From assembly GCF_017873175.1 (NCBI RefSeq), contig NZ_JAGGJW010000003.1, positions 248,001 through 312,000 of the forward strand: a DNA stretch of 64,000 nt, written 5' to 3'. Within the stretch, counting starts at the first letter, position 1. Each line of letters opens with the position of its first letter. The notes under the pieces are model-generated. The model saw nothing but the letters and a program-made list of their open reading frames with translations. It was not told the origin of the DNA and did not search any database. The translations under genes and the position numbers were made by a program. The stretch comes from Neorhizobium petrolearium (lineage in GTDB: Bacteria; Pseudomonadota; Alphaproteobacteria; Rhizobiales; Rhizobiaceae). Shown here one piece after another: positions 37,388 to 47,100 of the stretch.

Positions 37388-38101
37388 TCAGGTCAGTGCA
37401 AGCGCATCCTTGAGGCCCAGGCCCTGCTTGAGCTGGAGATCGAGATCGGCCTCGATGTGATCGATGTGATGAATCATGAGCTGGGTGGCCTGTCGGCCAT
37501 CGCCTTTTTCAAGCGCGTCGAGAATGGCGGAATGTTCCGCATGCCCACAGCTCGACACACCGGAACGCCCGTATAGCGCGATAACAAGCGAGGAGCGCGC
37601 GACAAGCTCATCCATGAATTTCTGCAGGATGAGATTGCCTGCGACGGAGGCCAGCATGAGGTGAAAGTCGCCCGACGCCTTGATCTCGGCACGGCGGGCG
37701 GCGGGGCCGCGCTCGTTCATATAGCGCTCTTCTTCCTCAAGCTGACGGCGGAACTGTTCGATATCGGCAGGTGTGATGCGCTCAATAGCCGCCGCTACGA
37801 TTCCCGGCTCGATCAACCGGCGGGAGGCGAAGATCTGTTTCGCCTCCTCCGGAGAGGGATTGGAAACGAACGCGCCGCGATTGCGCTCGGTTTTCACCAG
37901 CCCCTCGAACGCGAGCATCTGAAGCGCTGCACGCGCCACAGTGCGGCTGACATCGAAGAGAGAGCCCACCTCGCTTTCGGAAAGCTTCGTTCCCGGCGTG
38001 AGCCGCCGATCGATGATCGCATTGCGCAATGCTTCGCGGATCGCCAGCGAGCGGTCCTCGGGCGATGTCTCGGTGAAGGTGATCTTCTCGTTGATAGTCA
38101 T
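37388..38101 (-). CDS. GntR-family (FCD) transcriptional regulator
   Basis: This 237-residue protein has an N-terminal winged helix (LTPGTKLSESEVGSLFDVSRTVARAALQML) and an all-helical FCD domain (about 95-220) with the metal/ligand His pattern (DFHLML, HAEHSAIL, HHIDHI). Such regulators bind small organic acids. The ATG at 38101 is chosen because the FadR-like domain begins soon after; the longer frame to 38152 is unsupported. It is divergent from the polyamine-type importer and probably represses it. Confidence 0.9.
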   Translation of the reverse strand: MTINEKITFTETSPEDRSLAIREALRNAIIDRRLTPGTKLSESEVGSLFDVSRTVARAALQMLAFEGLVKTERNRGAFVSNPSPEEAKQIFASRRLIEPGIVAAAIERITPADIEQFRRQLEEEERYMNERGPAARRAEIKASGDFHLMLASVAGNLILQKFMDELVARSSLVIALYGRSGVSSCGHAEHSAILDALEKGDGRQATQLMIHHIDHIEADLDLQLKQGLGLKDALALT

Positions 38102-38179
38102 GTCGTGATCCGATGCGGACCCTTTGTAACGCGAGCGGTCGCAAAATGCCAAGAGGATTGTTTTTGATCGAATCCCAAG

Positions 38180-38191
38180 ATTGCATACGAT
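38180..38191. promoter_or_regulatory. Weak palindrome, possible GntR operator
   Basis: ATTGCATACGAT is an imperfect palindrome resembling the TTG-TATAC-AA operators of FCD regulators. It lies in the 239-base interval between the GntR gene and the importer operon. Only the outer AT and inner G/C positions are symmetric. Confidence 0.25.
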
Positions 38192-38340
38192 TTATCCACA
38201 TAATCGAAGCCGATCGCACGATTTTTGCGCAACACCTGGAACGAGCGTTCGTTTCCGGAGATAAATACAAGTCTTCCCAAAAGCTTAAATGAACTGGCAC
38301 GGTTGATGCTTGGCAATATGCGACGCAAGTGGAGCGCCGG

Positions 38341-39432
38341 ATGAGCAAAGCAGCCCAAATCGACATCGCCTCAGTCTCGAAGATCTACGGCACTACCACC
38401 GCCGTGCATGCCATCAGCCTGAAAATTCCGGCCGGTACCTATTGTTGCCTGCTCGGACCTTCCGGTTGCGGCAAGACCTCGACGCTTCGGATGATCGCAG
38501 GGCACGAGAGCATCTCCTCCGGCGATATCCGCCTCGGCAATGCGGTCGTCACAGACCTGCCGCCCGCGAGACGCGGTACGGCGATGATGTTCCAGTCCTA
38601 TGCGCTCTTCCCGCATCTCGACCTCGTCGACAACGTCGCCTTCAGCCTGAAGATGAAGGGCGTCAGCAAGGATGAACGGCACGCCAAGGCGCTCGACATG
38701 CTGAAGCTGATGCAGCTCGAAGCCTATGCGACGCGACGCCCTGCCCAGCTTTCCGGCGGCCAGCAACAGCGCGTGGCGCTTGCCCGCGCATTGATCACCG
38801 ATCCGGAAGCGCTGCTTCTCGACGAACCGCTTTCCGCACTCGATCCGTTTCTGAAAATCCGCATGCGCGCGGAGCTTAAGAAGCTTCAAACTTCGCTCGG
38901 CATCACCTTCGTACATGTGACGCACAGCCAGGAAGAGGCGATGGCGCTCGCCGATCTGATCGTCGTCATGAACGACGGTCGCATCGAGCAGGCCGCCCAT
39001 CCACGCATGGTCTTCGAGCGACCGGCGACGGCCTTCGTCGCCCGTTTCATGGGCGACCACAATGTTATCTCCGGCCGCGTGATCGAGAGTTCGGAGAACA
39101 TGCTGAAACTGTCGGTGCCGGCCGGCGGTGAATTTCTCGCCACCAATACCGGCGCAGCCGGCCTGACGGATTCCGCCGATATCGCTGTGCGGACCGATCG
39201 TGTCCGGATCGGCGAACCGTCGGAAAAGGGCCTGGGCTTCACCGGTTCGGTCACCAACGTCGAATATCGCGGGTCATCCGTGAAACTGTCGGTCAACGGA
39301 GCCGGCGTCGAGGACTTCACGGCCATCCTTTCCGACACTGCATTCTTCGCCAATCGAGTCAAGGTCGGAGAAGCCATCCCGTTGTGCTGGAACCGTGAGG
39401 ACGTGGTCGTTCTCGGCCGCCTCAAGCACTGA
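38341..39432 (+). CDS. ABC transporter ATP-binding protein (PotA-like)
   Basis: This 363-residue ATPase of the spermidine/putrescine/iron group has Walker [10 protein letters not shown], signature [15 protein letters not shown], Walker [13 protein letters not shown] and a C-terminal TOBE-like domain (about 250-360). The ATG at 38341 follows GTGGAGCG; a start at 38329 is possible. It heads an operon with a binding protein, two permeases, a racemase-like protein and an acetyltransferase. Confidence 0.93.
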   Translation: MSKAAQIDIASVSKIYGTTTAVHAISLKIPAGTYCCLLGPSGCGKTSTLRMIAGHESISSGDIRLGNAVVTDLPPARRGTAMMFQSYALFPHLDLVDNVAFSLKMKGVSKDERHAKALDMLKLMQLEAYATRRPAQLSGGQQQRVALARALITDPEALLLDEPLSALDPFLKIRMRAELKKLQTSLGITFVHVTHSQEEAMALADLIVVMNDGRIEQAAHPRMVFERPATAFVARFMGDHNVISGRVIESSENMLKLSVPAGGEFLATNTGAAGLTDSADIAVRTDRVRIGEPSEKGLGFTGSVTNVEYRGSSVKLSVNGAGVEDFTAILSDTAFFANRVKVGEAIPLCWNREDVVVLGRLKH

Positions 39433-39471
39433 CGCCGCCTACAAAAATCCAACCAGAGGAGAACAAGGGCA

Positions 39472-40761
39472 ATGACTGACACAACCAAGACCAGCAAGGG
39501 CATTTCGCGCCGCTCGCTGCTGAAAACCGCTTCCGCTGCAGCCGGTCTTGCCGCCGGTTCCGGCGCCATCAGCGGCTTTCCGACTATCTGGGCGCAGAAT
39601 CCGATCACGCTGCGCCAGTTCGGCACTGGTGTTTCAAACCTCAACGCGATCGCCGAAAAGTGCAGGGCCGACCTCGGCATCACGCTCGAAATGACGGCAA
39701 CCGACTCCGACGCTGCGGCGCAGCGTGCCGTCACCCAGCCGAATTCCTACGACATCGCCGACATAGAATACTGGATCCTGAAGAAGGTCTATCCGGCCGG
39801 CGTCATCCAGCCAATGGATGTGAAGAAGCTCAAATATTACGACAAGGTCGTGCCGCTCTTCAAAACCGGCAAGTTGAAGCCCGACAGCGTCATCGCGCAA
39901 GGCACTGCGCCGCACACCGTCGGTTTCGTGGAAAAGCCCGGCACCAAGACCTTCGCAAAGTCCGAGACCCAGTGGTTCACCATGATGCCGACGATCTACA
40001 ACGCCGACACGCTCGGCATCCGTCCGGATCTCGTCGGCCGCGAGATCACCACCTGGGCAGACATCATGGACCCGAAGTTCAAGGGCAAGACTTCCATCCT
40101 CAACATCCCGTCGATCGGCATCATGGACGCGGCGATGATCATGGAGGCCATGGGCAACATCAAATATGCCGACAAGGGCAATATGACCAAGGAAGAGATC
40201 GACAAGACGATCGATTTCCTGATCAAGGCCAAGCAGGGCGGTCAGTTCCGTGCCTTCTGGAAAAGCTTCGACGAGAGCGTCAATCTCATGGCATCCGGCG
40301 AAGTCGTCATCCAGTCCATGTGGTCGCCTGCCGTTGCCGCCGTCCGCTCCAAGGGCATCGCCTGCAAATACCAGCCGCTCAAGGAAGGCTATCGTTCGTG
40401 GGGCGGCGGTCTCGGTCTCGCCGCGCACCTTTCCGGCGCCAAGCTCGATGCGGCTTATGAATACATCAACTGGTACACGTCTGGCTGGGTCGGTGCCTAT
40501 CTCAACCGGCAAGGCTACTACTCGGCGGCGATGGAAACCGCCAAGCAGTTCATGAGCGAAGACGAGTGGGGTTTCTGGGTCGAAGGCAAACCGGCCAAGG
40601 GCGATATCGTCGCGCCGGACGGCAAGGTGATGGAGAAGGCCGGCGCGGTTCGCGACGGCGGATCGTTCGATGAGCGCATGGGCAAGGTCGCATGCTGGAA
40701 TTCCGTCATGGACGAGGACCGCTACATGGTCCGCCGCTGGAACGAGTTCATAGCAGCCTGA
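39472..40761 (+). CDS. Tat-exported substrate-binding protein of the PotD-like importer
   Basis: This 429-residue periplasmic protein begins with a twin-arginine signal (GISRRSLLKTASAAAGLAAG). The body resembles spermidine/putrescine-type family 1 binding proteins, with YDIADIEYWILKKVYPAG, TTWADIMDPKFKGKTSILN and AYEYINWYTSGWVGAYLNRQGYYSA. The use of the Tat route suggests folding or cofactor binding before export. AGAGGAGAACAAG provides the ribosome site. The ligand is unknown; the racemase-like gene downstream hints at a hydantoin, ureide or amino acid derivative. Confidence 0.88.
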   Translation: MTDTTKTSKGISRRSLLKTASAAAGLAAGSGAISGFPTIWAQNPITLRQFGTGVSNLNAIAEKCRADLGITLEMTATDSDAAAQRAVTQPNSYDIADIEYWILKKVYPAGVIQPMDVKKLKYYDKVVPLFKTGKLKPDSVIAQGTAPHTVGFVEKPGTKTFAKSETQWFTMMPTIYNADTLGIRPDLVGREITTWADIMDPKFKGKTSILNIPSIGIMDAAMIMEAMGNIKYADKGNMTKEEIDKTIDFLIKAKQGGQFRAFWKSFDESVNLMASGEVVIQSMWSPAVAAVRSKGIACKYQPLKEGYRSWGGGLGLAAHLSGAKLDAAYEYINWYTSGWVGAYLNRQGYYSAAMETAKQFMSEDEWGFWVEGKPAKGDIVAPDGKVMEKAGAVRDGGSFDERMGKVACWNSVMDEDRYMVRRWNEFIAA

Positions 40762-40793
40762 TCCGTCAGCAGTTGCGGCAGCCACGAGTGTCT

Positions 40794-40821
40794 CCTTTTC
40801 CCCGTACGAACGGGGAAAAGG
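40794..40821. repeat. Rhizobial palindromic intergenic repeat (REP/RIME-like)
   Basis: CCTTTTCCCCGT and ACGGGGAAAAGG form a perfect 12-bp stem with loop ACGA. It is followed by GCGCCCGGCGGGGCGGATGA, a context I associate with abundant rhizobial palindromic repeats. It lies between the binding protein and permease genes of one operon. There it may protect or process the upstream mRNA, as REP elements do between malE and malF. Confidence 0.7.
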
Positions 40822-40867
40822 CGCCCGGCGGGGCGGATGAGGGGCAAGACCCACAGGAGCAGCCATC

Positions 40868-41779
40868 ATGGCGACGATGACATCCTCGGAAACGGGAAAA
40901 GCCGAAGGCGGGCGGGCGAAAGGTTTCCGCCTGTCGCCCGTCCTGATCTCCTATCTCCAGGCGGCGCCACTGACGCTGATCCTCGGCGGCTTCCTGCTCA
41001 TCCCGATCCTGATGACCGGCATCGTCAGCTTCTGGGACTACGATTTCGCCCAGATGTATCCGGACTTCGTCACCTTCAACTACACTGAGACGCTCGGCTC
41101 CTGGGTAACCTGGAAAACCTATCTCAACACCTTGAAATTCGCCTTCCTAGTCTGGGCGGTCACGCTCTTCATCGGGTTCTGGGTTGCCTATTTCCTTGCC
41201 TTCCATATCCGCACCACCGCCATGCAGATGGTGCTGTTTCTCGTCTGCACCGTTCCCTTTCTGACGTCCAACATCATCCGCATGATCTCCTGGATACCGG
41301 TTCTCGGGCGCAACGGCCTCGTCAACTCGGCACTGACCAATGCCGGCATCGTTTCCGAACCGGTCGAATGGCTGCTCTATTCGGATTTCGCCGTCGTGCT
41401 CGCCATGGTGCATCTCTACACGCTCTTCATGGTGACCCCGATCTTCAATACGCTGATGCGTATCGACAAGACGCTGGTCGAGGCCGCGCGCGACGCTGGC
41501 GCATCGGGTTGGCAGGTCCTTACAAACGTCATCATCCCGCTTGCCAAGCCCGGTATGGCGATCGGCACGATCTTCGTCGTGACGCTGGTCATGGCGGACT
41601 TTTCCACCGTGCAAGTCATGTCCGGTGGCCAGAGCGCCTCCGTAGCGCTGATGATGAAGAACCAGATGTCGCTGCTTCAATATCCGGCCGCGGCAGCGAA
41701 TGCCGTCGTGCTGCTCGTCCTCGTCCTCCTTATGGTCGCGGGCATCCTGCGCATCGTCGATATCCGCAAGGAGCTCTGA
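40868..41779 (+). CDS. ABC transporter permease (PotB-like)
   Basis: This 303-residue permease has six helices and the EAA loop VEAARDAGASGWQVLTNVIIPLAKPG. It forms a heterodimeric channel with the next gene product. The ribosome site is AGGAGCAGCC, just after the palindromic repeat. Confidence 0.93.
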   Translation: MATMTSSETGKAEGGRAKGFRLSPVLISYLQAAPLTLILGGFLLIPILMTGIVSFWDYDFAQMYPDFVTFNYTETLGSWVTWKTYLNTLKFAFLVWAVTLFIGFWVAYFLAFHIRTTAMQMVLFLVCTVPFLTSNIIRMISWIPVLGRNGLVNSALTNAGIVSEPVEWLLYSDFAVVLAMVHLYTLFMVTPIFNTLMRIDKTLVEAARDAGASGWQVLTNVIIPLAKPGMAIGTIFVVTLVMADFSTVQVMSGGQSASVALMMKNQMSLLQYPAAAANAVVLLVLVLLMVAGILRIVDIRKEL

Positions 41780-41780
41780 C

Positions 41781-42599
41781 ATGCATTCCGAAAAACGCTC
41801 CCGCGAATTCTATATCCTGGCGATCTTCTTCGCAGTCTTCGTGCTGTTCCTCTACGGCCCGCTCTCGGCGATCCTGATCCTGTCCTTCCAGGGGCCGAAC
41901 GGCGGCCTCACCTTCCCGCTGAACGGCCTATCGCTGCACTGGTTCTTCAACCTGTTCGAGACCCAGGCGGTCGGTGATTTCGGCGGCTCTTTCCGTCGTT
42001 CGCTGATGCTGGGGCTGATGGTGATGATCGTAACGGTGGTCGTATCGTTGCTGGCCGGCCTCGCCTTCCGCCGCAGTTTCACGGGCGCAACCCCGCTCTT
42101 CTATCTCTCGGTCGCCAGTCTCGTCGTGCCCTCAATCATCATCTCGCTCGGCATCGGCGTGCTTTTCCAGCAGATCGGCCTTCAGCCGGCCTGGTATTCC
42201 TCGGCCTTCGGGGCTCATCTGACCTGGACGCTGCCCTTCGGCGTGCTGATCATGTTCGCCGTCTTCAACCGCTTTTCGCCGGCCTACGAGGAAGCCGCGC
42301 GCGATCTCGGTGCGACCTCATGGCAAACGTTCCGCCATGTCGTGCTTCCGATGATCGCGCCGAGCCTCGTCGGCGTCGGCCTGTTCGGTTTCACCCTCTC
42401 CTATGACGAGTTCGCACGCACCCTGATGACTGCCGGCACCTTCAACACGCTGCCACTCGAAATCTACGGCATGACGACCAATGTCACGACGCCGGTGCTT
42501 TACGCCCTCGGCACGGTGACGACCGTGTTTTCCTTCCTCGTTATTGCCGGCACGCTGGGCTTCATCGTCCATCTCAACCGACGCCGCCAGCGTTCGTGA
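41781..42599 (+). CDS. ABC transporter permease (PotC-like)
   Basis: This 272-residue permease has six helices and the EAA loop EEAARDLGATSWQTFRHVVLPMIAPS. The ATG at 41781 directly follows the upstream stop, with AAGGAGCTC as ribosome site. The longer open frame from 41700 overlaps the upstream permease and is not used. Confidence 0.93.
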   Translation: MHSEKRSREFYILAIFFAVFVLFLYGPLSAILILSFQGPNGGLTFPLNGLSLHWFFNLFETQAVGDFGGSFRRSLMLGLMVMIVTVVVSLLAGLAFRRSFTGATPLFYLSVASLVVPSIIISLGIGVLFQQIGLQPAWYSSAFGAHLTWTLPFGVLIMFAVFNRFSPAYEEAARDLGATSWQTFRHVVLPMIAPSLVGVGLFGFTLSYDEFARTLMTAGTFNTLPLEIYGMTTNVTTPVLYALGTVTTVFSFLVIAGTLGFIVHLNRRRQRS

Positions 42600-42609
42600 A
42601 CGCGAAATC

Positions 42610-43359
42610 ATGCGCATCCTTGTTGTCAATCCAAACACCACCTCCAGCATGACCGCGACGATCGCCGATTCCGCGACGCGTGTCGCCAATGCCGACACTG
42701 AGATAGTCGCGGTCACCTCCTCCATGGGGCCGGTCTCCATCGAAGGCTATTACGACGAAGCTTTCGCCGTTCCCGGCCTTTTGATGGAAATTGCCAAGGG
42801 CGAGAAGGCAGGAGCGGATGCCGCCATCATCGCCTGCTTCGACGACACCGGCCTCGATGCCGCCCGCGCGCTCGCCCATATTCCGGTCATCGGCATCTGC
42901 GAAGCGGCGCTTGCCGCGACTGCCTTCATTGCCCAGCGTTTCACCATCGTCACGACCATGGAACGCTCGCGCCTGCCGCTCGAACATCTTGTCCATCGCT
43001 ACGGCATGGCGGGCCGTTGCAAGGTTCGCGCCGCCGACATCCCGGTTCTCTCCCTCGAAGATCCAAACTCCAACGCACGTGACCGATTGCGCAGCGAGAT
43101 CGCCACCGCGTTGCGCGACGAGGACAAGGCGGAAGCGATCGTGCTCGGATGCGCCGGCATGGCCGATCTGACGGCCGAGTTGCGGGCGGAGTTCGGCGTA
43201 CCCGTGGTCGATGGCGTTGCCGCCGCCGTCAAGCAGGCCGAGGCACTCGTCACGCTCGGGCTTTCCACGGCCAAGCGCGGCGCCTATGCTTCGCCGGTGC
43301 CGAAACCTTACAAGGGGCTGCTCGAAGCATTCGAGCCGCGTAAGATCGCCGCCTCATGA
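42610..43359 (+). CDS. Hydantoin/allantoin racemase-like protein (Asp/Glu racemase superfamily)
   Basis: This 249-residue protein begins MRILVVNPNTTSSMT, the signature of the HyuE/HpxA/DCG1 group. It keeps both catalytic cysteines of the superfamily, in AAIIACFDDTGLDAA and VLGCAGMADL. It should racemise hydantoins or allantoin, or a related ureide. It is encoded ten bases after the permease and overlaps the acetyltransferase by four bases, so the imported ligand may be its substrate. Confidence 0.87.
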   Translation: MRILVVNPNTTSSMTATIADSATRVANADTEIVAVTSSMGPVSIEGYYDEAFAVPGLLMEIAKGEKAGADAAIIACFDDTGLDAARALAHIPVIGICEAALAATAFIAQRFTIVTTMERSRLPLEHLVHRYGMAGRCKVRAADIPVLSLEDPNSNARDRLRSEIATALRDEDKAEAIVLGCAGMADLTAELRAEFGVPVVDGVAAAVKQAEALVTLGLSTAKRGAYASPVPKPYKGLLEAFEPRKIAAS

Positions 43360-44192
43360 CCACCGATCCGATCATCCGCCCGCTGACGCTTGCCGAGACC
43401 ACGACGCTCGTGGATTGGGCGCGCAGCGAAGGCTGGAATCCGGGATTTGCCGATGCACCGGCCTTTTATGCCGCTGACCCGCAAGGGTTCATCGGCTGCT
43501 TCGTCGATGATGAAATGGCCGCCGGCATCTCCGCCGTGCGGTACGGGGCCGATTTCGGCTTCATCGGGCTTTACATCGCCCATCCCGATTTTCGCGGTAA
43601 AGGCTATGGCCGCAGGGTTTGGGACGCAGGCATGGCGCATCTCGAAGGAAGAACTGTCGGCCTTGACGGCGTTCCCGAGCAACAGGCGAATTATCACAGT
43701 ATGGGTTTCGAAACAGCCTATGAGACGTTCCGGTGGAGCGGCAGCCTCGTTGGCGATGCGGCCGACGAGGTGGTCTGCATCACTGCCGCTCTCGCTACTA
43801 CCGTGACTGCTTTTGACCGAAAATTCTTCCCGTCGGAGCGCGATGCTTTTCTCGCCGAATGGCTGAAGCCGCCGAGGCTTGCCAAAGCAGTCCTCGAGGA
43901 TGGTGAGATCCGGGGCTACGCAGTCGGCCGGAAATGTCACGACGGCTATAAAATCGGCCCTCTGTTTGCCGAAAGCATAGCTGACGCCGAACTGCTTCTT
44001 GGGACTTGCGCCGCCGAAGCGGGAGGTGCCCCTTTGCACATCGACGTCCCGGCCTCACAGGCCGAGTTTTCCGGCCGACTGGCGGCCTACGGTTTTTCCA
44101 AAGGTTTTACGACGGCGCGCATGTATCGCGGAAAGGCTCCCATTGTGCAAAGGCAAGGTGTCTTCGGTATCACGACACTCGAACTCGGCTAG
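43356..44192 (+). CDS. GNAT N-acetyltransferase, YitH/HolE-like two-domain type
   Basis: This 278-residue protein has an N-terminal GNAT domain with GFIGLYIAHPDFRGKGYGRR (acetyl-CoA binding R/Q-x-x-G-x-G/A) and GLDGVPEQQANYHSMGF. A second, degenerate GNAT-like domain occupies about 150-278. That is the YitH/Acetyltransf_18 architecture as I recall it. The substrate is unknown. It is the last gene of the importer operon, overlapping the racemase gene (ATGA), so it may acetylate a product of the pathway. Confidence 0.85.
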   Translation: MTTDPIIRPLTLAETTTLVDWARSEGWNPGFADAPAFYAADPQGFIGCFVDDEMAAGISAVRYGADFGFIGLYIAHPDFRGKGYGRRVWDAGMAHLEGRTVGLDGVPEQQANYHSMGFETAYETFRWSGSLVGDAADEVVCITAALATTVTAFDRKFFPSERDAFLAEWLKPPRLAKAVLEDGEIRGYAVGRKCHDGYKIGPLFAESIADAELLLGTCAAEAGGAPLHIDVPASQAEFSGRLAAYGFSKGFTTARMYRGKAPIVQRQGVFGITTLELG

Positions 44193-44370
44193 TGGGCGAA
44201 TATTGCAACGTCTACATAAGTCTCGGTCAGTGTCTCACAACAGCGCCGGTTCAAGCTATCGAGACGGCCGGCCGGTTTGAAAACCTTTCGATCATGTCAG
44301 GGCTTGTCCCGCACTTCCGATCGCTTCGCCGGAGCGCATGACAGACCGGCGGCCGCCCGAGCGGCCACGA

Positions 44371-45612
44371 TCAGGAAAGAGCTACCTCCCGCACCTCCTT
44401 GAAGAGCACGCTTTGGTCTGTGAGGTATTTTGCGAATATCGGCAGGCTCGCACCGCCGATCGCTCGCGCCTGGGAACCAACCTGACCCTCGATGATATCG
44501 GGAATGATCACACCCTGAAGGTCCAGCTTCGCAACGGCTTCGATGGTGGACGTCACGATGCGCTTTCGCACCCAGGGAGGAAAACCGCCGTCGATCACGG
44601 CCGCGCCGAAATCGATGATCGACGCCGCGGCAATGATCGCCTGGGCAAGCGCATCTGCGGTCTGCTGGATCCAGATGTCTAGCGCTTCCCCGAAATCGAT
44701 CCAGTCGTCGGCGGAATACCAGAGCGGCTGCGGATCGATATTCCGTTCCCGCAAGAGGTTTTCCAGCACGAAGATCGACGCTATGTCCAGCAGCTGCCGC
44801 GTTTCACCGGCTTTGCCGCGAACCGGCAGCGGGCCGACTGCGCCAGCCGTTCCCGTGCGGCCGGAGAAGATCGCCGAGTTCAACACAATTCCGCCGCCAA
44901 TAAACGAACCGATGAAAAAATATACAAAATCGGGATAGGCGGATCCCACGCCGAACACGAGTTCTGCGCCGCAGGCGCTGGTTGCATCATTTTGCAGATA
45001 GACAGCATGCCGGACACGGCTTGCTATCTCCGTCTGCAGGTCGAACCCGCGCCAGGTATCCATCGCTCCTTCCGGAGCGCCCACTTCATCTGCCCAGTTC
45101 CAGAGCTCGAACGGTGCCGCAATGCCGATCCCTGCTATGCGACTTCGCTGAACATCGTCAAGCTGACCTTCAAGCCGTGCGATCCCCGCCGTGATGATTT
45201 CGAGTATTTTCCCCGGCAGCGGATATGCGTAGGTCTCATGATGCTGCAGGCGAATCCTGCCGACGAAATCCATCAACACAAGGTCAGCGCTGCGGCGACC
45301 GATCTTCACCCCGAACGAGTAGACCGCATCCGGATTAAGGCGCATCGGCACAGAAGGCTGGCCGACCCGTCCGCGCACGGGTTCTCCGCGCAAAAGCAGA
45401 CCATCTTTCTCAAGTGCGCGCATAATAACGGAGACTGTCTGCGCAGAAAGCCCGCTGCGCCTTGTGATATCTGCCTTCGACATAGAGCCGTGGAGGCGCA
45501 CCAGCGAGAGGACCAGCCTTTCATTATAGGCCCGCACGCGCACCTGATTGGAGCCGCCGGTAAAATTGCCCAGCAGCGTATGGCCTTGTGCCACACCATC
45601 TGAAACCGACAT
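44371..45612 (-). CDS. frcR: ROK-family repressor of the fructose transporter operon
   Basis: This 413-residue protein has an N-terminal helix-turn-helix (MSKADITRRSGLSAQTVSVIMRAL) and a ROK sugar-kinase-like domain. The ROK zinc motif is degenerate: no clear CGxxGC is seen. It diverges from frcBCA, as FrcR does in Sinorhizobium. The start at 45612 follows GGAGGAAAG; the alternative GTG at 45642 is less likely. Sugar or sugar phosphate binding is expected to release it from the promoter. Confidence 0.85.
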   Translation of the reverse strand: MSVSDGVAQGHTLLGNFTGGSNQVRVRAYNERLVLSLVRLHGSMSKADITRRSGLSAQTVSVIMRALEKDGLLLRGEPVRGRVGQPSVPMRLNPDAVYSFGVKIGRRSADLVLMDFVGRIRLQHHETYAYPLPGKILEIITAGIARLEGQLDDVQRSRIAGIGIAAPFELWNWADEVGAPEGAMDTWRGFDLQTEIASRVRHAVYLQNDATSACGAELVFGVGSAYPDFVYFFIGSFIGGGIVLNSAIFSGRTGTAGAVGPLPVRGKAGETRQLLDIASIFVLENLLRERNIDPQPLWYSADDWIDFGEALDIWIQQTADALAQAIIAAASIIDFGAAVIDGGFPPWVRKRIVTSTIEAVAKLDLQGVIIPDIIEGQVGSQARAIGGASLPIFAKYLTDQSVLFKEVREVALS

Positions 45613-45762
45613 CGGCTCTTTCCTCCCGGAATACTCACTCACCTGGCACCATCATGCACGACCACGCACATCCGCTTGACGCTCCGCCGCAAACCAAAAG
45701 CGCATGATGCCCAAAATCAGATTCTCAACCTCCACCTCTCGTGGACTATGGCACGCAAAATA

Positions 45763-45819
45763 AATAATTCAATCGGAATTAATTATTGACAGGCTATTTC
45801 AACTCGTTCTTAATTATTG
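45763..45819 (+). promoter_or_regulatory. frcB promoter with overlapping repeats (candidate FrcR operators)
   Basis: An AT-rich island holds AATTC-AATCG-GAATT (45766-45780) and two copies of TTAATTATTG (45779-45788 and 45810-45819), 31 bases apart or about three helical turns. A TTGACA at 45786-45791 with TTAATT 18 bases later makes a good -35/-10 pair. The repeats overlap both elements, as expected for ROK repressor sites. The rest of the 310-base frcR-frcB interval shows no other gene. Confidence 0.6.
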
Positions 45820-45922
45820 GGTAAAGGCATAGGGAGGCTCCGGGGAAACGCCTGTCGAACTTGAACGCCCGTGTCGCTTATTGGTCCGTGTAGCGGACAG
45901 TTTTTAACTCTGGGAGGAGACC

Positions 45923-46948
45923 ATGAAGAAATCCATACTTTCTGCCGCATTCGGTGCTTTGGCCTTGGGCGTCGCGTTTTCCGCGCCCGCGAAGGCCGCG
46001 GATGTATCCGCCTGCCTGATCACCAAGACTGACACCAATCCCTTTTTCGTGAAGATGAAGGAAGGCGCGACCGCCAAGGCCAAGGAACTTGGCATGACGC
46101 TGAAATCCTATGCCGGCAAGATCGACGGCGACAGCGAAAGTCAGGTTGCGGCGATCGAAACCTGCATAGCGGACGGCGCCAAGGGCATCCTCATCACCGC
46201 ATCCGACACCAAGGGCATCGTTCCGAATATCAAGAAAGCGCGCGATGCCGGAATTCTGGTGATTGCGCTCGATACACCGCTTGAACCCATCGATGCTGCA
46301 GACATGACCTTTGCGACGGACAACCTATTGGCCGGCAAGCTCATTGGTCAATGGGCGAAGGAAACGCTGGGCGATCAGGCCAAGGATGCCAAGGTTGCCT
46401 TCCTCGATCTCACGCCCTCACAGCCCTCGGTCGACGTCCTGCGCGACCAGGGTTTCATGATGGGCTTCGGAATCGACACCAAAGACCCAAACAAGATCGG
46501 CGACGAGGACGATCCGCGCATCGTCGGCCACGACGTCACCAACGGCAACGAGGAAGGCGGCCGTACGGCGATGGAAAACCTTCTGCAGAAGGATCCGACC
46601 ATCAATGTCGTACACACGATCAACGAGCCTGCCGCCGCTGGTGCTTATGAAGCTCTGAAGGCGGTCGGCCGCGAGAAGGATGTGCTGATCGTCTCCGTCG
46701 ATGGCGGTTGCCCGGGCGTCAAGAACGTCGCGGACGGCATCATCGGCGCGACGTCGCAGCAATATCCGCTGCAGATGGCGGCCCTTGGGATCGAGGCGAT
46801 CAAGAAGTTCGCCGACACCGGTGAGAAGCCAAAGCCGACCGAAGGCAAGGATTTCTTCGATACGGGTGTGACGCTCGTTACCGACAAGCCCGTATCCGGA
46901 ATCGAGTCCATTGATACGAAGGATGGCCTCTCCAAGTGCTGGGGCTGA
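45923..46948 (+). CDS. frcB: Fructose ABC transporter substrate-binding protein
   Basis: This 341-residue periplasmic binding protein of the ribose/fructose type (family Peripla_BP_4) has signal peptide [18 protein letters not shown], then [21 protein letters not shown] and [22 protein letters not shown]. Order and neighbours (ROK regulator, permease, ATPase) match the frc locus of Sinorhizobium meliloti. GGGAGGAGACC is a strong ribosome site. Fructose, ribose or mannose could all be ligands; the frc call rests on synteny. Confidence 0.87.
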   Translation: MKKSILSAAFGALALGVAFSAPAKAADVSACLITKTDTNPFFVKMKEGATAKAKELGMTLKSYAGKIDGDSESQVAAIETCIADGAKGILITASDTKGIVPNIKKARDAGILVIALDTPLEPIDAADMTFATDNLLAGKLIGQWAKETLGDQAKDAKVAFLDLTPSQPSVDVLRDQGFMMGFGIDTKDPNKIGDEDDPRIVGHDVTNGNEEGGRTAMENLLQKDPTINVVHTINEPAAAGAYEALKAVGREKDVLIVSVDGGCPGVKNVADGIIGATSQQYPLQMAALGIEAIKKFADTGEKPKPTEGKDFFDTGVTLVTDKPVSGIESIDTKDGLSKCWG

Positions 46949-46962
46949 TCCTTCTATGACCT

Positions 46963-46990
46963 GGGTGGGGATGCGCTGCCATCCTCACCC
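46963..46990 (+). other. Intercistronic hairpin after frcB
   Basis: GGGTGGGGATG and CATCCTCACCC pair over 11 positions (10 Watson-Crick, one mismatch) with a six-base loop, followed by AATCTTTG. It lies in the 152-base frcB-frcC gap. It probably stabilises frcB mRNA or partly terminates, giving more binding protein than permease. Confidence 0.55.
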
Positions 46991-47100
46991 AATCTTTGAC
47001 AGAAGACCGAAGAAAGCGCAGCCTGAATATCCCCTGCTGCGGACCACGTGTCCGGCTGAGGGGATCCCGTGGGAGCGGGTCTTCAAGCGGAGGAGTTTCG

